Of a DNA stretch of 64,000 nucleotides, positions 27,935-37,176 are shown piece by piece. The translations under genes and the position numbers were made by a program. Source of the DNA: Roseimaritima sediminicola (GTDB lineage Bacteria; Planctomycetota; Planctomycetia; Pirellulales; Pirellulaceae). How positions within the stretch are numbered: position 1 is the first letter of the stretch; each line of letters begins with the position of its first letter. The notes beneath the pieces were generated by a model. The model worked only from the letters and a program-made list of their open reading frames with translations. It had not been told where the DNA came from and ran no database searches. The DNA is taken from assembly GCF_009618275.1 (NCBI RefSeq), contig NZ_WIAD01000001.1:420179-484178 (forward strand), given 5' to 3'.

Positions 27935-29458
27935 ATGCGTAAAACGAAACACTGGTCTCGCACCGTAGTGATGACGGCGGCCACGATTGTGGTAGCGACG
28001 ACGGCGCTCGCTCAACCGCCCATGCCTTCGCCCGCGGACGCCGATTATGGCGCCAGCGGCTTTGTCACACCGGCAGGCATGCCGCCGATCGGGTCGCCGG
28101 GGGTTCACCCGGCGATGTATTCGATGGCCGGCCAAATGCCTCCCGGTGCGATCATGCACGCCACGGGCATGGCGGCCCCCGGGCCGGGCCCCGGACAGGT
28201 CATGCCCGTGGGCTTCATGCAACGCGGCGGACCGATGGGCTGCGACGCCGGCGCCTGTGACTGCCTGGGTTACGGCTGCAACCGCTGCACCGGCGGGGCG
28301 GTCGGTTCGGGCCGCATCCTCAACCGATTGCGCGGTGGTGGGGCCTGTCAGAGCTGTGGCGGTCCCTGCGGCCGCCGCGGCGGTTGTCTGGGCGGTTGTG
28401 CTTCGGCGCTGGGCCTCGGACACCTGGGCTTGGGCCATGGCCGACTGCGAAGCTTGGTGCACTGCCTGCTGCCCTATGCCGAAGGCGGACAATGTGCCCA
28501 GCGGTGGTACGACCTGTCGGTCGAAGGCCTGTTCCTGGGCCGCAACGGCGACGGCGGAGGCAGCGGCACGATTTCGACGCTGGGCGTTGCCGGCACCCCC
28601 GTGTTGTTCTTGGACAGTGCCGACATGGATGAATTGGAAGCCGGCATCCGCTTGTCGGGAGCCTTCATCATGGGCGCCGGTGGCAACATCGAACTGACCT
28701 ACATGGGCGGCAATAAATGGGAAGGCAACGCGGCGGTGACCAGTAACAACGCCGACCTGTACTCCTTCATCAGCAATTTCGGAACCACCCCGGCCGGCGG
28801 TTTCGATGACTCCGACCGCTCGGTGCGTCACGCCGTCGCCGGCGAGGCTCACTTCCACAGCGGCGAACTGAACTATCGCCGCCGCACCGTGGGGCCGGCT
28901 TGCCAGTTCCAGGGTTCGTGGTTGTTCGGGATGCGATACCTTCGCTTCGACGACTCGCTGACCTTCTCGGCCGACGGCCGAGTCAACAACGGCGGGGTGT
29001 TCACCAACCAACGCTTCTTGGACCTGACAACCGAAACCAAGAACGACTTGTTTGGCGTCCAGATCGGTGGCGACCTGTGGTGGAACGTTGTGCCCGGCAT
29101 CAACCTCGGTGCTCAATTGAAACTGGGTGTGCTGGAAAACGACGTCGACCGCGCGGTCTTTGCCACCGGCAACTCGCTGGGCCCCGGAGCGACCCGAGGC
29201 TCGCGCAGCAGCCTGCTGGGACGTTCGGAAACCACCGGCATGGTGGATTTCACCACGACGCTGATCTACCGCGTCAGCCATTCCTGGGCCTTCCGCACCT
29301 CGTATTATGTGCTGGCCGTGGACGAAGTGGCCGGCGGCTTCGATCCCGCCCTTTCGAACGCTCTGCTGCAAACGCCGCAAGCCAACTCCAACGCCCACAT
29401 CAATTATGGTTCGATGGTCCTGAGCGGTTTCACGCTCGGAGCCGAGTACACCTGGTAG
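27935..29458 (+). CDS. BBP7-like outer-membrane beta-barrel protein
   Basis: An exported protein of 507 aa with a cleavable signal (T-V-V-M-T-A-A-T-I-V-V-A-T-T-A-L-A-Q). After a Gly/Pro/Met-rich stretch comes a Cys/Gly-rich segment at about 100-155 (C-D-A-G-A-C-D-C; C-Q-S-C-G-G-P-C-G), then alternating polar/hydrophobic strands from V-E-G-L-F-L-G-R to the last strand G-F-T-L-G-A-E-Y-T-W. The terminal aromatic residue and the strand pattern match planctomycete BBP7-type barrels. The frame on the opposite strand is a shadow. A strong terminator lies about 95 bases downstream. Confidence 0.88.
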   Translation: MRKTKHWSRTVVMTAATIVVATTALAQPPMPSPADADYGASGFVTPAGMPPIGSPGVHPAMYSMAGQMPPGAIMHATGMAAPGPGPGQVMPVGFMQRGGPMGCDAGACDCLGYGCNRCTGGAVGSGRILNRLRGGGACQSCGGPCGRRGGCLGGCASALGLGHLGLGHGRLRSLVHCLLPYAEGGQCAQRWYDLSVEGLFLGRNGDGGGSGTISTLGVAGTPVLFLDSADMDELEAGIRLSGAFIMGAGGNIELTYMGGNKWEGNAAVTSNNADLYSFISNFGTTPAGGFDDSDRSVRHAVAGEAHFHSGELNYRRRTVGPACQFQGSWLFGMRYLRFDDSLTFSADGRVNNGGVFTNQRFLDLTTETKNDLFGVQIGGDLWWNVVPGINLGAQLKLGVLENDVDRAVFATGNSLGPGATRGSRSSLLGRSETTGMVDFTTTLIYRVSHSWAFRTSYYVLAVDEVAGGFDPALSNALLQTPQANSNAHINYGSMVLSGFTLGAEYTW

Positions 29459-29550
29459 TGGTCGCCCTTGGCGGTCGTCCACCAAACCTCGCCATACCAG
29501 CAGCTTAACTCCCAAACGCAACGGTTCTGCGAAACGCGAATCATCAACGC

Positions 29551-29592
29551 AAACACCCTGTCGGCCCTTCGGGGCCGGCAGGGTGTTTTGAT
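29551..29592 (+). terminator. Intrinsic terminator after BBP7 gene
   Basis: The hairpin AACACCCTG-t-CGGCC / GGCCG-g-CAGGGTGTT with a CTTCGG-type tetraloop is followed by TTTTGAT. The stem is long and GC-rich. It also shows a short T run on the minus strand, so it may work in both directions. Confidence 0.88.
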
Positions 29593-29690
29593 GTTCTAAC
29601 CGGCACGCAGGCAACTCGACCGGTCGACAGGCTTCCTGCCAACGGTGGTCGACGCTGCCAGGACGGATATGCCGAATGCGTCCTGGCTGT

Positions 29691-31004
29691 CTAGCTCAGC
29701 TCGAGCGCTCCGCCGCTGCAGAAGTTGTCGCTGCCAAAGCGTTCGATGTGATGCCCGAAGCCGTGGGCCAGAGCCATCAGCAGACGGTTGTGCGGTACAC
29801 CCTTCAGGTTCAGGGATCGATTCATCGCAAAATTCAATCCGCCGCCCAGCAACACGAAGGGGATGTTGTTCATCGTATGCGAATTGCCTTCGCCCAGTTC
29901 GTTGGTCCACAGGATCGTGGTGTTGTCCAGCAGACTGCCCTGGCCGCCGGGCTCCGGCGTCTGCCGCAACCGCTCGGCCAAGTAAGCCACCTGTTCGGCG
30001 TACCAGTGGTTGATCTTGGTCAGCTTCTGCTGGGCCGCTTCGTCACTGTTGGGTTCGTGTGACAGGGCGTGGTGGCCTTCGTCGATGCCCAACCACGTCA
30101 TCTTTGCTCCGCCCACGCTGCGGGTGTACTGCAGCGTGGAGACGCGGGCAAAGTCATTCTGGAAACTGTTGACCATCAGATCGATCTGCATCTTGCTGAT
30201 CGTCGGCATGTTGTCGTTGCGATCCTCGACATCGGGATCCAACGGCGGCATCGGGTGCAGGGTCTGTTGCTGTTGCTCACGTTGCAAATCCTGCTCGGCT
30301 TGACGCACGAACGTGGCGTGTTCTTCGAGCAACCGGCGGTCCTCGGCGCTCAACCGGCGGCTGACCTTCTCCAGGTCTTCTCGCACCTCGTCCAGCACGC
30401 TGCTCAGCATGGCTTGATCGTGCATCCGGCCGTACAGTTTGTTGAACATCTGATACGGATCGTCGATCGGCGCGATGGGCTGGTTCGCTCCGGCATACAC
30501 CATGCGAGTCCAGGTATCGGCTTTGTCGGGAACGGCCACGCCGAATTCCAGCGAACCGAAACGGGTGCGGGTTTCGGGCCGCGCCTGCAGGTAGTTTTTG
30601 ATTTCCTGGTCGATCGATAGCCCGCTGGACCAACCGGCCGGCGTGTGCGAACCGCCCTGGATATTGCCCGGAAACAGTTCCGTTCCGGTCAGCAAGCAAC
30701 CGATACCGCGCATGTGGTTGTCGCCGTCGCCTTTGACCTTGTCATCGACGCCGTTCAGGATCAGCAATTGGTCGCGAAACGGTTCCAGCGGCTTGAGCGA
30801 TTCCTTCAGCTCGTATTTCGCGCCGGTCTGGTCCGGCCAGAACGTTTTCTTGACCACTCCGTTCGGACTAAATACGACCACCAACCGCTGCTTGCGGCCA
30901 CCACTGCCGGCAAAGCACAGGCTGGGAAGATTCGACAGGAAGGGCAAAGCGGCAGCACCGATGCCCAAGGAACGGACAAATTCACGACGGCTGCGGGGTT
31001 GCAT
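29691..31004 (-). CDS. DUF1552 protein with Tat signal
   Basis: A 437-aa exported protein of the DUF1552 family, which in planctomycetes is usually paired with a DUF1592 protein. The N-terminus [19 protein letters not shown] is a twin-arginine signal. Family marks are [26 protein letters not shown], and a C-terminal [11 protein letters not shown]. The biochemical role of the family is not established. It lies 281 bases after the DUF1592 gene, with an array of hairpin repeats between them. Confidence 0.93.
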   Translation of the reverse strand: MQPRSRREFVRSLGIGAAALPFLSNLPSLCFAGSGGRKQRLVVVFSPNGVVKKTFWPDQTGAKYELKESLKPLEPFRDQLLILNGVDDKVKGDGDNHMRGIGCLLTGTELFPGNIQGGSHTPAGWSSGLSIDQEIKNYLQARPETRTRFGSLEFGVAVPDKADTWTRMVYAGANQPIAPIDDPYQMFNKLYGRMHDQAMLSSVLDEVREDLEKVSRRLSAEDRRLLEEHATFVRQAEQDLQREQQQQTLHPMPPLDPDVEDRNDNMPTISKMQIDLMVNSFQNDFARVSTLQYTRSVGGAKMTWLGIDEGHHALSHEPNSDEAAQQKLTKINHWYAEQVAYLAERLRQTPEPGGQGSLLDNTTILWTNELGEGNSHTMNNIPFVLLGGGLNFAMNRSLNLKGVPHNRLLMALAHGFGHHIERFGSDNFCSGGALELS

Positions 31005-31079
31005 TGGAGGGCCTTTTACAAAGGGAAGGTGGGAGGGGGGCGGGCGTCTTTCGCTCTGCGAAAGTTAATGTTGCTTTCA

Positions 31080-31203
31080 CTACTTTCGACGGAGCGAAAG
31101 GCGACTCTGGGCTACTTTCGGCGGAGCGAAAGGCGACTCTGGGCTACTTTCGGCGGAGCGAAAGGCGACTCTGGGCTACTTTCGGCGGAGCGAAAGGCGA
31201 CTC
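31080..31203. repeat. Four 32-bp tandem hairpin repeats
   Basis: Units start at 31080, 31112, 31144 and 31176. The core CTTTCGGCGGAGCGAAAGGC forms a hairpin and is followed by GACTCTGGG; the first unit has A for G in the loop. A single diverged hairpin (CTTTCGCTCTGCGAAAG) lies just before at about 31049. Same family as the 33-bp array at 20035. The array separates the DUF1592 and DUF1552 genes. Confidence 0.95.
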
Positions 31204-31285
31204 TCTATTATAGGGAGAACGTTTTAGCCGTGGCATAGGAATTCGACGTGCGTTTTCACACTACAGGTTAAGAACTCCGCCCATA

Positions 31286-33706
31286 CTACTGCGGACCGTG
31301 GGCATACACGACAGCGATCTCGACCAACAATTTGCGAATATTAAAATCGGCGGCGGCGAAGCGGTCGGTCAGTTCCCCCAGTTGCTCCGGCCCGTAGGCG
31401 CCGACCGGCTGTTTGGTCACATGCTCGAACAGACGTCCGACGAAGGATTCATGGGCCTCGCGCGAACCGGCCAGAAACTCCGCCAACTGCCGCACGCCGA
31501 CGAAGGACACCTCCTGGCCGCTGCGCGTCAGGTACTGGCCACGGGTATCGACCGGCCGGCCCTTTTCTTCACGCCGATAACGCCCCACCGCATCGAACTC
31601 TTCGAAGGCGAACCCCAGCGGGTTGATCAATTCATGACAGGTGGCGCAGGCCGGCGGCTCGGTCTGCAGGGCCACACGCTGTCGGGTCGATAAGTCCGCG
31701 TGCAGCTCGGGGCTGAGCGGCGCAAAGGCTTCGGGCGGCGGACGCAGCGTGCGGCCGAGGACGTTGCGAGCCAGGAACACGCCGCGATGAATCGGCGAGG
31801 TATCGCGGCTGTAGGCAAAGGCGGCCATCAGTGCGGGATGCGACAACACGCCAGCACTCTGCTGAGGCTCGAGCGGAACCGGTTGGAAACGGTCCGGAGC
31901 ATCGACCGTGGCTCCATAAAAATCGGCCAGTCGTCCGTTGAGATAAATCCGGTGGTCGGTCAACAATCGCCGAAAATCCGCCGCCTCGCCCCAGACCACG
32001 TCCTCCAGAAAAAGTTCCAAGGACTCACGCAGATCCGAGACCAACTGCGGCGAAAACTCCGGATACAGCTCGCCGTCCTTGGTCATCTCGCCGGCTTCGT
32101 CGACGTGCAACCAGTGCAGCAGAAACTGTTGAACCTTGGCCCGCGTTCGCGCTTCATCGACCATCCGCTGGGCCGTCTTCCGGATCACCGCCTGCTCACG
32201 CAGACGCCCCTCGCCGGCCGCTTGAGTTAGCGCGTCGTCGGGCAACGAATCCCACATCGCCAAAGCCAGTCGATTGGCAACCGCGTAGGAATCCGTCGAG
32301 GGGTCGACCGCCGCCGCTTCGTCCAGGTCCGCGCGGTGTTTCAAGGCCCGCAGGTCGGGGTACAGGAAGTACGGGGATTTAAGGATTACCAGCACACTTC
32401 GCCGCACGGCCTCGGCCGGCGACTCACTCTCTTCGAAGTGTCGCCCGACGTAGTGCTGGCGCTGCGCTTCGTCCAAGGGGCGCCTCAGGGCCCGCGCCGC
32501 GATCCGCTCGCACAGCGCTTGCAACTTCTGTACACGATCCTCCGCATCGGGCTTGGTCTTGGCGTAAGCGTCGAGGTCGCGAACCAATTCCATTCCCACG
32601 GCCAGGGCGGCATCGGTGGTGGCTTCGTCCCAGGCTCGCGAGACGGACGTACCGCGAGCGTACCCAACACTGCTGTCGTCCGGCGGAAAAGGCGTGTCGA
32701 CAATTAATTGGCGGGGAACACGGATGGGCCGCAAGAACCGTGAAGGGATCACTTCGGCCACGCGGCCCGGACGTCGCCACAGCAGCTGCAGCGATGCTTC
32801 CGGATGTCCGGTGTTGCCCACGGCCTTGGAACCGTACTCGGCGCGATAGAATTCGATTCGCAGGTCGTAGCTGCGACCGGCCAGCAGAAACACACTGGAT
32901 TCGTACTCGACCCGATCGCCGGATTTGATTTTCGCGTCGATCAAGGGTTGGTCGTCACGGTTGAACCACAGCGCGGCAGCATTGGGGGTGCGCAGACGCA
33001 GTTGATAGTTTCCGGTTTCGGGGGCGACCAAACTGGTCTGCAACGCCATCGCGAACGCTTGACCATCTTCCTGACCATCGATCGGCGAGCCGCTGCCGAA
33101 ATCAAAATCGATCGCCGGATCGACGCGCTGCTGCTCGCGTTTGCGTCGATCAATTCGCTTGCCAGAAAAGAGTTCCGTGGCCACACCCCGTTCGGACGTT
33201 TCCTCGGCCGTGCCGACGAACATCGCCAACAGATCAGCCGCACTTTGGCGATACTGTTCGCTAGTCAAACGCGATAGGGCATAGCGTGGCGGGGCGTTTC
33301 GCATCTGCGCGGTGGGCGAGTAGAACGCGTCGAACACGTAAGCCGCGACCGCCGCGGCATCCTCACCCTCGCAGGCTTCGGGCTCGCCCTCGGGCATCGT
33401 TTCGGCGATCACGCGCGTCAGCTTGGTCTGCGGCCAATCGCCGACCAGCGGTTCGCCAAACGCGTCGGGGTTTCCCTGGCCTTGATCGCCATGGCAACCC
33501 GCACATTGGTCGCTGTAGATCTGACGCCCTCGTTCGATCGTGCTAGTGGCCGCCGGTTCCTCGGCGCTGGCCGCCACCCACGGAACGATCAGAATCATTC
33601 CGCACAGCAGCCCCAACATCTGGGCTTTTCCGAACGAAAACGTATCGCCACAGGACCGAGCGTTACGAACAGCGCAAAGGCAAGGGTTGCAGGTGTCAAC
33701 AGACAT
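31286..33706 (-). CDS. DUF1592-type planctomycete cytochrome protein
   Basis: A large exported protein (806 aa) of the DUF1587/1595/1592/1588/1585 type. A c-type heme motif C-A-G-C-H lies near residue 70 after the signal; the DUF1588 part is seen in F-L-A-R-N-V-L-G-R-T-L-R-P-P-P-E with a second C-A-T-C-H (P-P-A-C-A-T-C-H-E-L-I-N-P-L-G); the C-terminal DUF1585 part follows. The start is uncertain: a GTG at 33712, the ATG at 33706, or an ATG at 33619 directly before the hydrophobic L-L-C-G-M-I-L-I-V-P-W. The family role is unknown; two heme sites suggest electron transfer. Paired with DUF1552. Confidence 0.92.
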   Translation of the reverse strand: MSVDTCNPCLCAVRNARSCGDTFSFGKAQMLGLLCGMILIVPWVAASAEEPAATSTIERGRQIYSDQCAGCHGDQGQGNPDAFGEPLVGDWPQTKLTRVIAETMPEGEPEACEGEDAAAVAAYVFDAFYSPTAQMRNAPPRYALSRLTSEQYRQSAADLLAMFVGTAEETSERGVATELFSGKRIDRRKREQQRVDPAIDFDFGSGSPIDGQEDGQAFAMALQTSLVAPETGNYQLRLRTPNAAALWFNRDDQPLIDAKIKSGDRVEYESSVFLLAGRSYDLRIEFYRAEYGSKAVGNTGHPEASLQLLWRRPGRVAEVIPSRFLRPIRVPRQLIVDTPFPPDDSSVGYARGTSVSRAWDEATTDAALAVGMELVRDLDAYAKTKPDAEDRVQKLQALCERIAARALRRPLDEAQRQHYVGRHFEESESPAEAVRRSVLVILKSPYFLYPDLRALKHRADLDEAAAVDPSTDSYAVANRLALAMWDSLPDDALTQAAGEGRLREQAVIRKTAQRMVDEARTRAKVQQFLLHWLHVDEAGEMTKDGELYPEFSPQLVSDLRESLELFLEDVVWGEAADFRRLLTDHRIYLNGRLADFYGATVDAPDRFQPVPLEPQQSAGVLSHPALMAAFAYSRDTSPIHRGVFLARNVLGRTLRPPPEAFAPLSPELHADLSTRQRVALQTEPPACATCHELINPLGFAFEEFDAVGRYRREEKGRPVDTRGQYLTRSGQEVSFVGVRQLAEFLAGSREAHESFVGRLFEHVTKQPVGAYGPEQLGELTDRFAAADFNIRKLLVEIAVVYAHGPQ

Positions 33707-33912
33707 AGGCACCGCAGCAGGCAGGATGGGGAAAGGTGGGGGGGAACTATTCTCATGGGGGCGGGACAGCGAGCGTTTTTCGCTGCGACTTCCATTGTAC
33801 GCGACAAAACCACCCCCGGAAGCGTCGGTCGCACCCTGAGGCGGTTTCGAGTAGATTCATGCGAGCCAAATCAACCGCCGTTTCCGTCGCCCCGTAGAGG
33901 TTTTCGTACTTA

Positions 33913-36900
33913 ATGCCCGCCGAATCGACGTTTCCGCCCGCTGATCGATTGGACGATCCGGCGATGACCGACGGCTGGTTGCGGGCTGTCGGAATCGACG
34001 ATTTGGATGCGGCGCGGCCTCACCTGCTTCGGCTCCGCACGGCCAGCAGCACGGCCGACATCCTGGATTACTTCGGCCGAGGCCTGAGCGAATGGCTTTT
34101 GCAGGTGCCCGACCCGCTGGGCACGCTGGCCCGCTTTACGCAGTTCGTCGAGAACTCGCGCAGCCCCCTCGCGCTGGCGGCCGCGATGCAGCGAGACGAA
34201 CCCCTGTTTCCCAATCTGCTGCGTCTGCTGGCCGCCGGACCGCTGCCGGCGGAGATCCTGCTGGAGGATCCCGACAGCCTGGAACCGCTGCGGATTACCG
34301 ATGGCCACCCCATCCCGCGTCAGATCCTGGTCGACGAGCTGGTCGCGGAATTGCAGCGGACCGATTGTGCCCAGCAAGCCGCGCGGCGACTGCGGGCGTT
34401 TCGTCGTCGCGAGACGCTGCGGATCATTTATGGCGATGTGCTGCACAAATCCAATCTGGCTCGCACGACCGAACAACTGACGTTTGTGGCCGAAGCGGTT
34501 TTGCAGGCGGCCATCGACTGGACCGGGCGGCGGCTGCGACAAGAACTAAAGCTTCCCCATCCCATGGCACAGGACAGCACGCCGGCGCGGATGAGCGTTG
34601 TGGCGACCGGAGAGTTTGGCGGCCGGGAACTGAGCTATGGCAATCGCTTGGACTTGCTGTTCATTCACGATCCGCCCGAGATTGCCTTCGGCGCCGTCGC
34701 CGAAGCCAGCAAGGCGTTCTTCCACCGCTGGGCCAAAGAGACCATCGGACTGCTGAGCCCGGCCGAAAACCAAGCCGTCGCGGATCCCGACGGCGTTGAT
34801 TCAGGACCCGGGTATCAAGTGCACGCGCAGTGCTTGGGGCAAAACCGCTGCCTTTCGGTCGAAGTGCGCGAAGCGGTGCGCTACTACGACAGCGAAGGGC
34901 TGCCCTGGGAACGGTTGGCGTTGATCAAATCACGCGTGGTTGCCGGTGACGCGGCACTCGGTGGGGAGTACCTGCAACAACTGACGCCGCGACTGTATCG
35001 GCGCGTGATGACCAGCACCGAGATCACGGGGCTGCGGATGCTGAAACGCAAGATCGAGCGTCAGGCTGCCGACGCTGGAAACGATCGCAACGACATCCTC
35101 CAGGGCACGGGCGGTTTGCGAGACGTGCAGTTCGTGATCGCGTTCCTGCAACTACTCAATGGTGCTGCGGCCCCGGCAATCCGCTTGCCCAATACGCTGG
35201 AATCGATCGATGCCCTCGAACAAGCGGGATGCTTGACGATGCAGGAACGGACGACGCTTTCGGAGCACTACGTCTGCCTGCGACGGATCCAACATCAATT
35301 GCAGATCCTGGGCGGTCAGGAGTGCGAAGCGATCCCGGAGGACGATGCGCTTCGGCGGCGGATCGCCGCCACGGTATCCTTGCCCGCTCGACTGCCAAAC
35401 GCTTCTGCCACGGACGCCTCGGCGGAGTCCAGCGGTTCGAACGGTTCGAACGGTTCGAACGGTTCGCTGACGGCATTCGATGCCGCTTTGGCGGAACTGC
35501 AGGATCGGAACCGGCGGGTGCTGGATCATCTGCTGCACGACGCTTTTGGGGATCACGAGACGGTCGCCCTGGAGACCGAATTGGTCCTGGACCCTGAACC
35601 GTTGCCGGAGTTGGTCCGGCAGACGTTCTCCAAGCATGGTTTCGCCAGTCCCGAGGCGGCGCTGGCGGACATGCATCAATTGGCCCGCGAGAACATTCCG
35701 TTTCTATCCAGTCCGCGTTGCCGACACTTTCTCGCCGCGATTGCACCGCGGCTGCTCGAGCGCTTGTCCGAGACTCCGGATCCGCCTGAGGCGCTCGAAA
35801 CGCTGGTCGCGATCAGCGATTCGCTGGGCGGCAAAGGAGCCCTCTGGGAACTGCTCAGCACCAGCGATTCGGCGCTGCAGATGGTCGTTCGGTTGAGCGC
35901 CGCCAGTCCTTACCTGGCCGGAATCTTGACGTCGCACCCGGGGATGATCGACGACCTGGTTGATTCGCTGGTACTGGGACGGTTGCCACAACCCCAGGAA
36001 CTTGAATCCGACTCGCAGGCATTGTGTCGCGGTGCCGAGGACATCACGCCGATCCTCCGCAGTTTCAAGAACGTCTGCCATCTGCGGATCGGAATTCGCG
36101 ACATCCTCGGCAAGGCGGATATTACCGAAACGCACGCCGCCTTGGCGGCCACGGCGGAAGCCTGCCTGCGACGAGCCGCCGAGTTCGAGCAGGAACGGTT
36201 GGCCGAGCGATATGGCGACCCGCTGGAACCCGGTGGCCAAGTCGCCCAGCCCCTGATGTTGGCGCTTGGCAAACTGGGCGCTCGGGAACCCAATTACCAC
36301 AGCGACCTGGATGTGGCCGTCCTGTTCTATGGCGATGGCGAAACCCGCCGCCGCGTCGGCGGCCCGCGTTCGACCACGACCAATGCCGAATTCTTTACCC
36401 GTTTGGCCACGCGAATCCGACAACGCATCTCCGGCGACGACGGCGGCCCTCGGTTGTACGATTTGGACAGCCGTATCCGCGGGACCGAGGGCGAATGGAC
36501 GGCGATGCCGCTGGAAGGGTTTATCAAGCGTTACCGCTACGGCGTTCCCGCCCGCGATTTCTGGCAGCGTATCGCGCTGACCAAAGCCCGGGTGATCGCC
36601 GGCAGTCCGGCGGCGACCGAGCGACTGCGAAGCGGTCTGGCCGAAGCGGCGACCGGGGTTGCCTGGTCGGCGGGGGACGACGCGTTGCTGCGTCAGTTGC
36701 GTGAAAACGCCCTGCGTTCGGCTGCGCCGGAAAATCTCAAACGCGGAATCGGTGGCACCATGGATGTGGAACTGATGGTTTCCGGCCTGCAGCTGAAACA
36801 CGCGGCCGAGCATCCTCACATCCTCGAACCGCACACAATCACCGGCTTGCGACTGTTAAAGGAGGCCGGAATCATTCCAGCGGGCGCCGCGACCGATTTG

Positions 36901-37107
36901 GCCGACGGCTACCGTACGCTGCGACGGATCGAATCGAGCATCCGCTTGCTGAACACGGCCGCACGCCACGAATTACCGAACGACGAAGCGAACCTGGCCA
37001 AACTGGCGTACTTGATCGGCCAGGTCACTCCGGACGCCCTGGTGCAAATCTGTCACGACCTGCGGCGTCGCAATCAGGAATTAATCGAACAATTGCTGTC
37101 CGGCTGA
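33913..37107 (+). CDS. glnE: Glutamine synthetase adenylyltransferase GlnE
   Basis: Adenylylates (inactivates) and, in the classical enzyme, deadenylylates glutamine synthetase. Two nucleotidyltransferase halves are visible in 1064 aa, about 100 longer than usual. The second half has an intact site near residue 783: L-G-K-L-G-A-R-E-P-N-Y-H-S-D-L-D-V-A. The first half near residue 232 reads G-E-F-G-G-R-E-L-S-Y-G-N-R-L-D-L, so the first metal-binding Asp of S-D-x-D is Arg. An in-frame S-N-G repeat (GGTTCGAAC, three copies near 35440) lies in the linker. Deadenylylation may therefore be lost. Confidence 0.92.
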   Translation: MPAESTFPPADRLDDPAMTDGWLRAVGIDDLDAARPHLLRLRTASSTADILDYFGRGLSEWLLQVPDPLGTLARFTQFVENSRSPLALAAAMQRDEPLFPNLLRLLAAGPLPAEILLEDPDSLEPLRITDGHPIPRQILVDELVAELQRTDCAQQAARRLRAFRRRETLRIIYGDVLHKSNLARTTEQLTFVAEAVLQAAIDWTGRRLRQELKLPHPMAQDSTPARMSVVATGEFGGRELSYGNRLDLLFIHDPPEIAFGAVAEASKAFFHRWAKETIGLLSPAENQAVADPDGVDSGPGYQVHAQCLGQNRCLSVEVREAVRYYDSEGLPWERLALIKSRVVAGDAALGGEYLQQLTPRLYRRVMTSTEITGLRMLKRKIERQAADAGNDRNDILQGTGGLRDVQFVIAFLQLLNGAAAPAIRLPNTLESIDALEQAGCLTMQERTTLSEHYVCLRRIQHQLQILGGQECEAIPEDDALRRRIAATVSLPARLPNASATDASAESSGSNGSNGSNGSLTAFDAALAELQDRNRRVLDHLLHDAFGDHETVALETELVLDPEPLPELVRQTFSKHGFASPEAALADMHQLARENIPFLSSPRCRHFLAAIAPRLLERLSETPDPPEALETLVAISDSLGGKGALWELLSTSDSALQMVVRLSAASPYLAGILTSHPGMIDDLVDSLVLGRLPQPQELESDSQALCRGAEDITPILRSFKNVCHLRIGIRDILGKADITETHAALAATAEACLRRAAEFEQERLAERYGDPLEPGGQVAQPLMLALGKLGAREPNYHSDLDVAVLFYGDGETRRRVGGPRSTTTNAEFFTRLATRIRQRISGDDGGPRLYDLDSRIRGTEGEWTAMPLEGFIKRYRYGVPARDFWQRIALTKARVIAGSPAATERLRSGLAEAATGVAWSAGDDALLRQLRENALRSAAPENLKRGIGGTMDVELMVSGLQLKHAAEHPHILEPHTITGLRLLKEAGIIPAGAATDLADGYRTLRRIESSIRLLNTAARHELPNDEANLAKLAYLIGQVTPDALVQICHDLRRRNQELIEQLLSG

Positions 37108-37176
37108 CGCACGCACCCGCCCATAGCCGCCACCGCCGCGCCACCGACTACCGAACCCTTGAGGACTGTTTCTACT

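Noticed and set aside
27932..29614. 560-aa minus-strand frame opposite the BBP7 gene
   Set aside because: The plus-strand product has signal peptide and beta-barrel pattern; the minus product does not.
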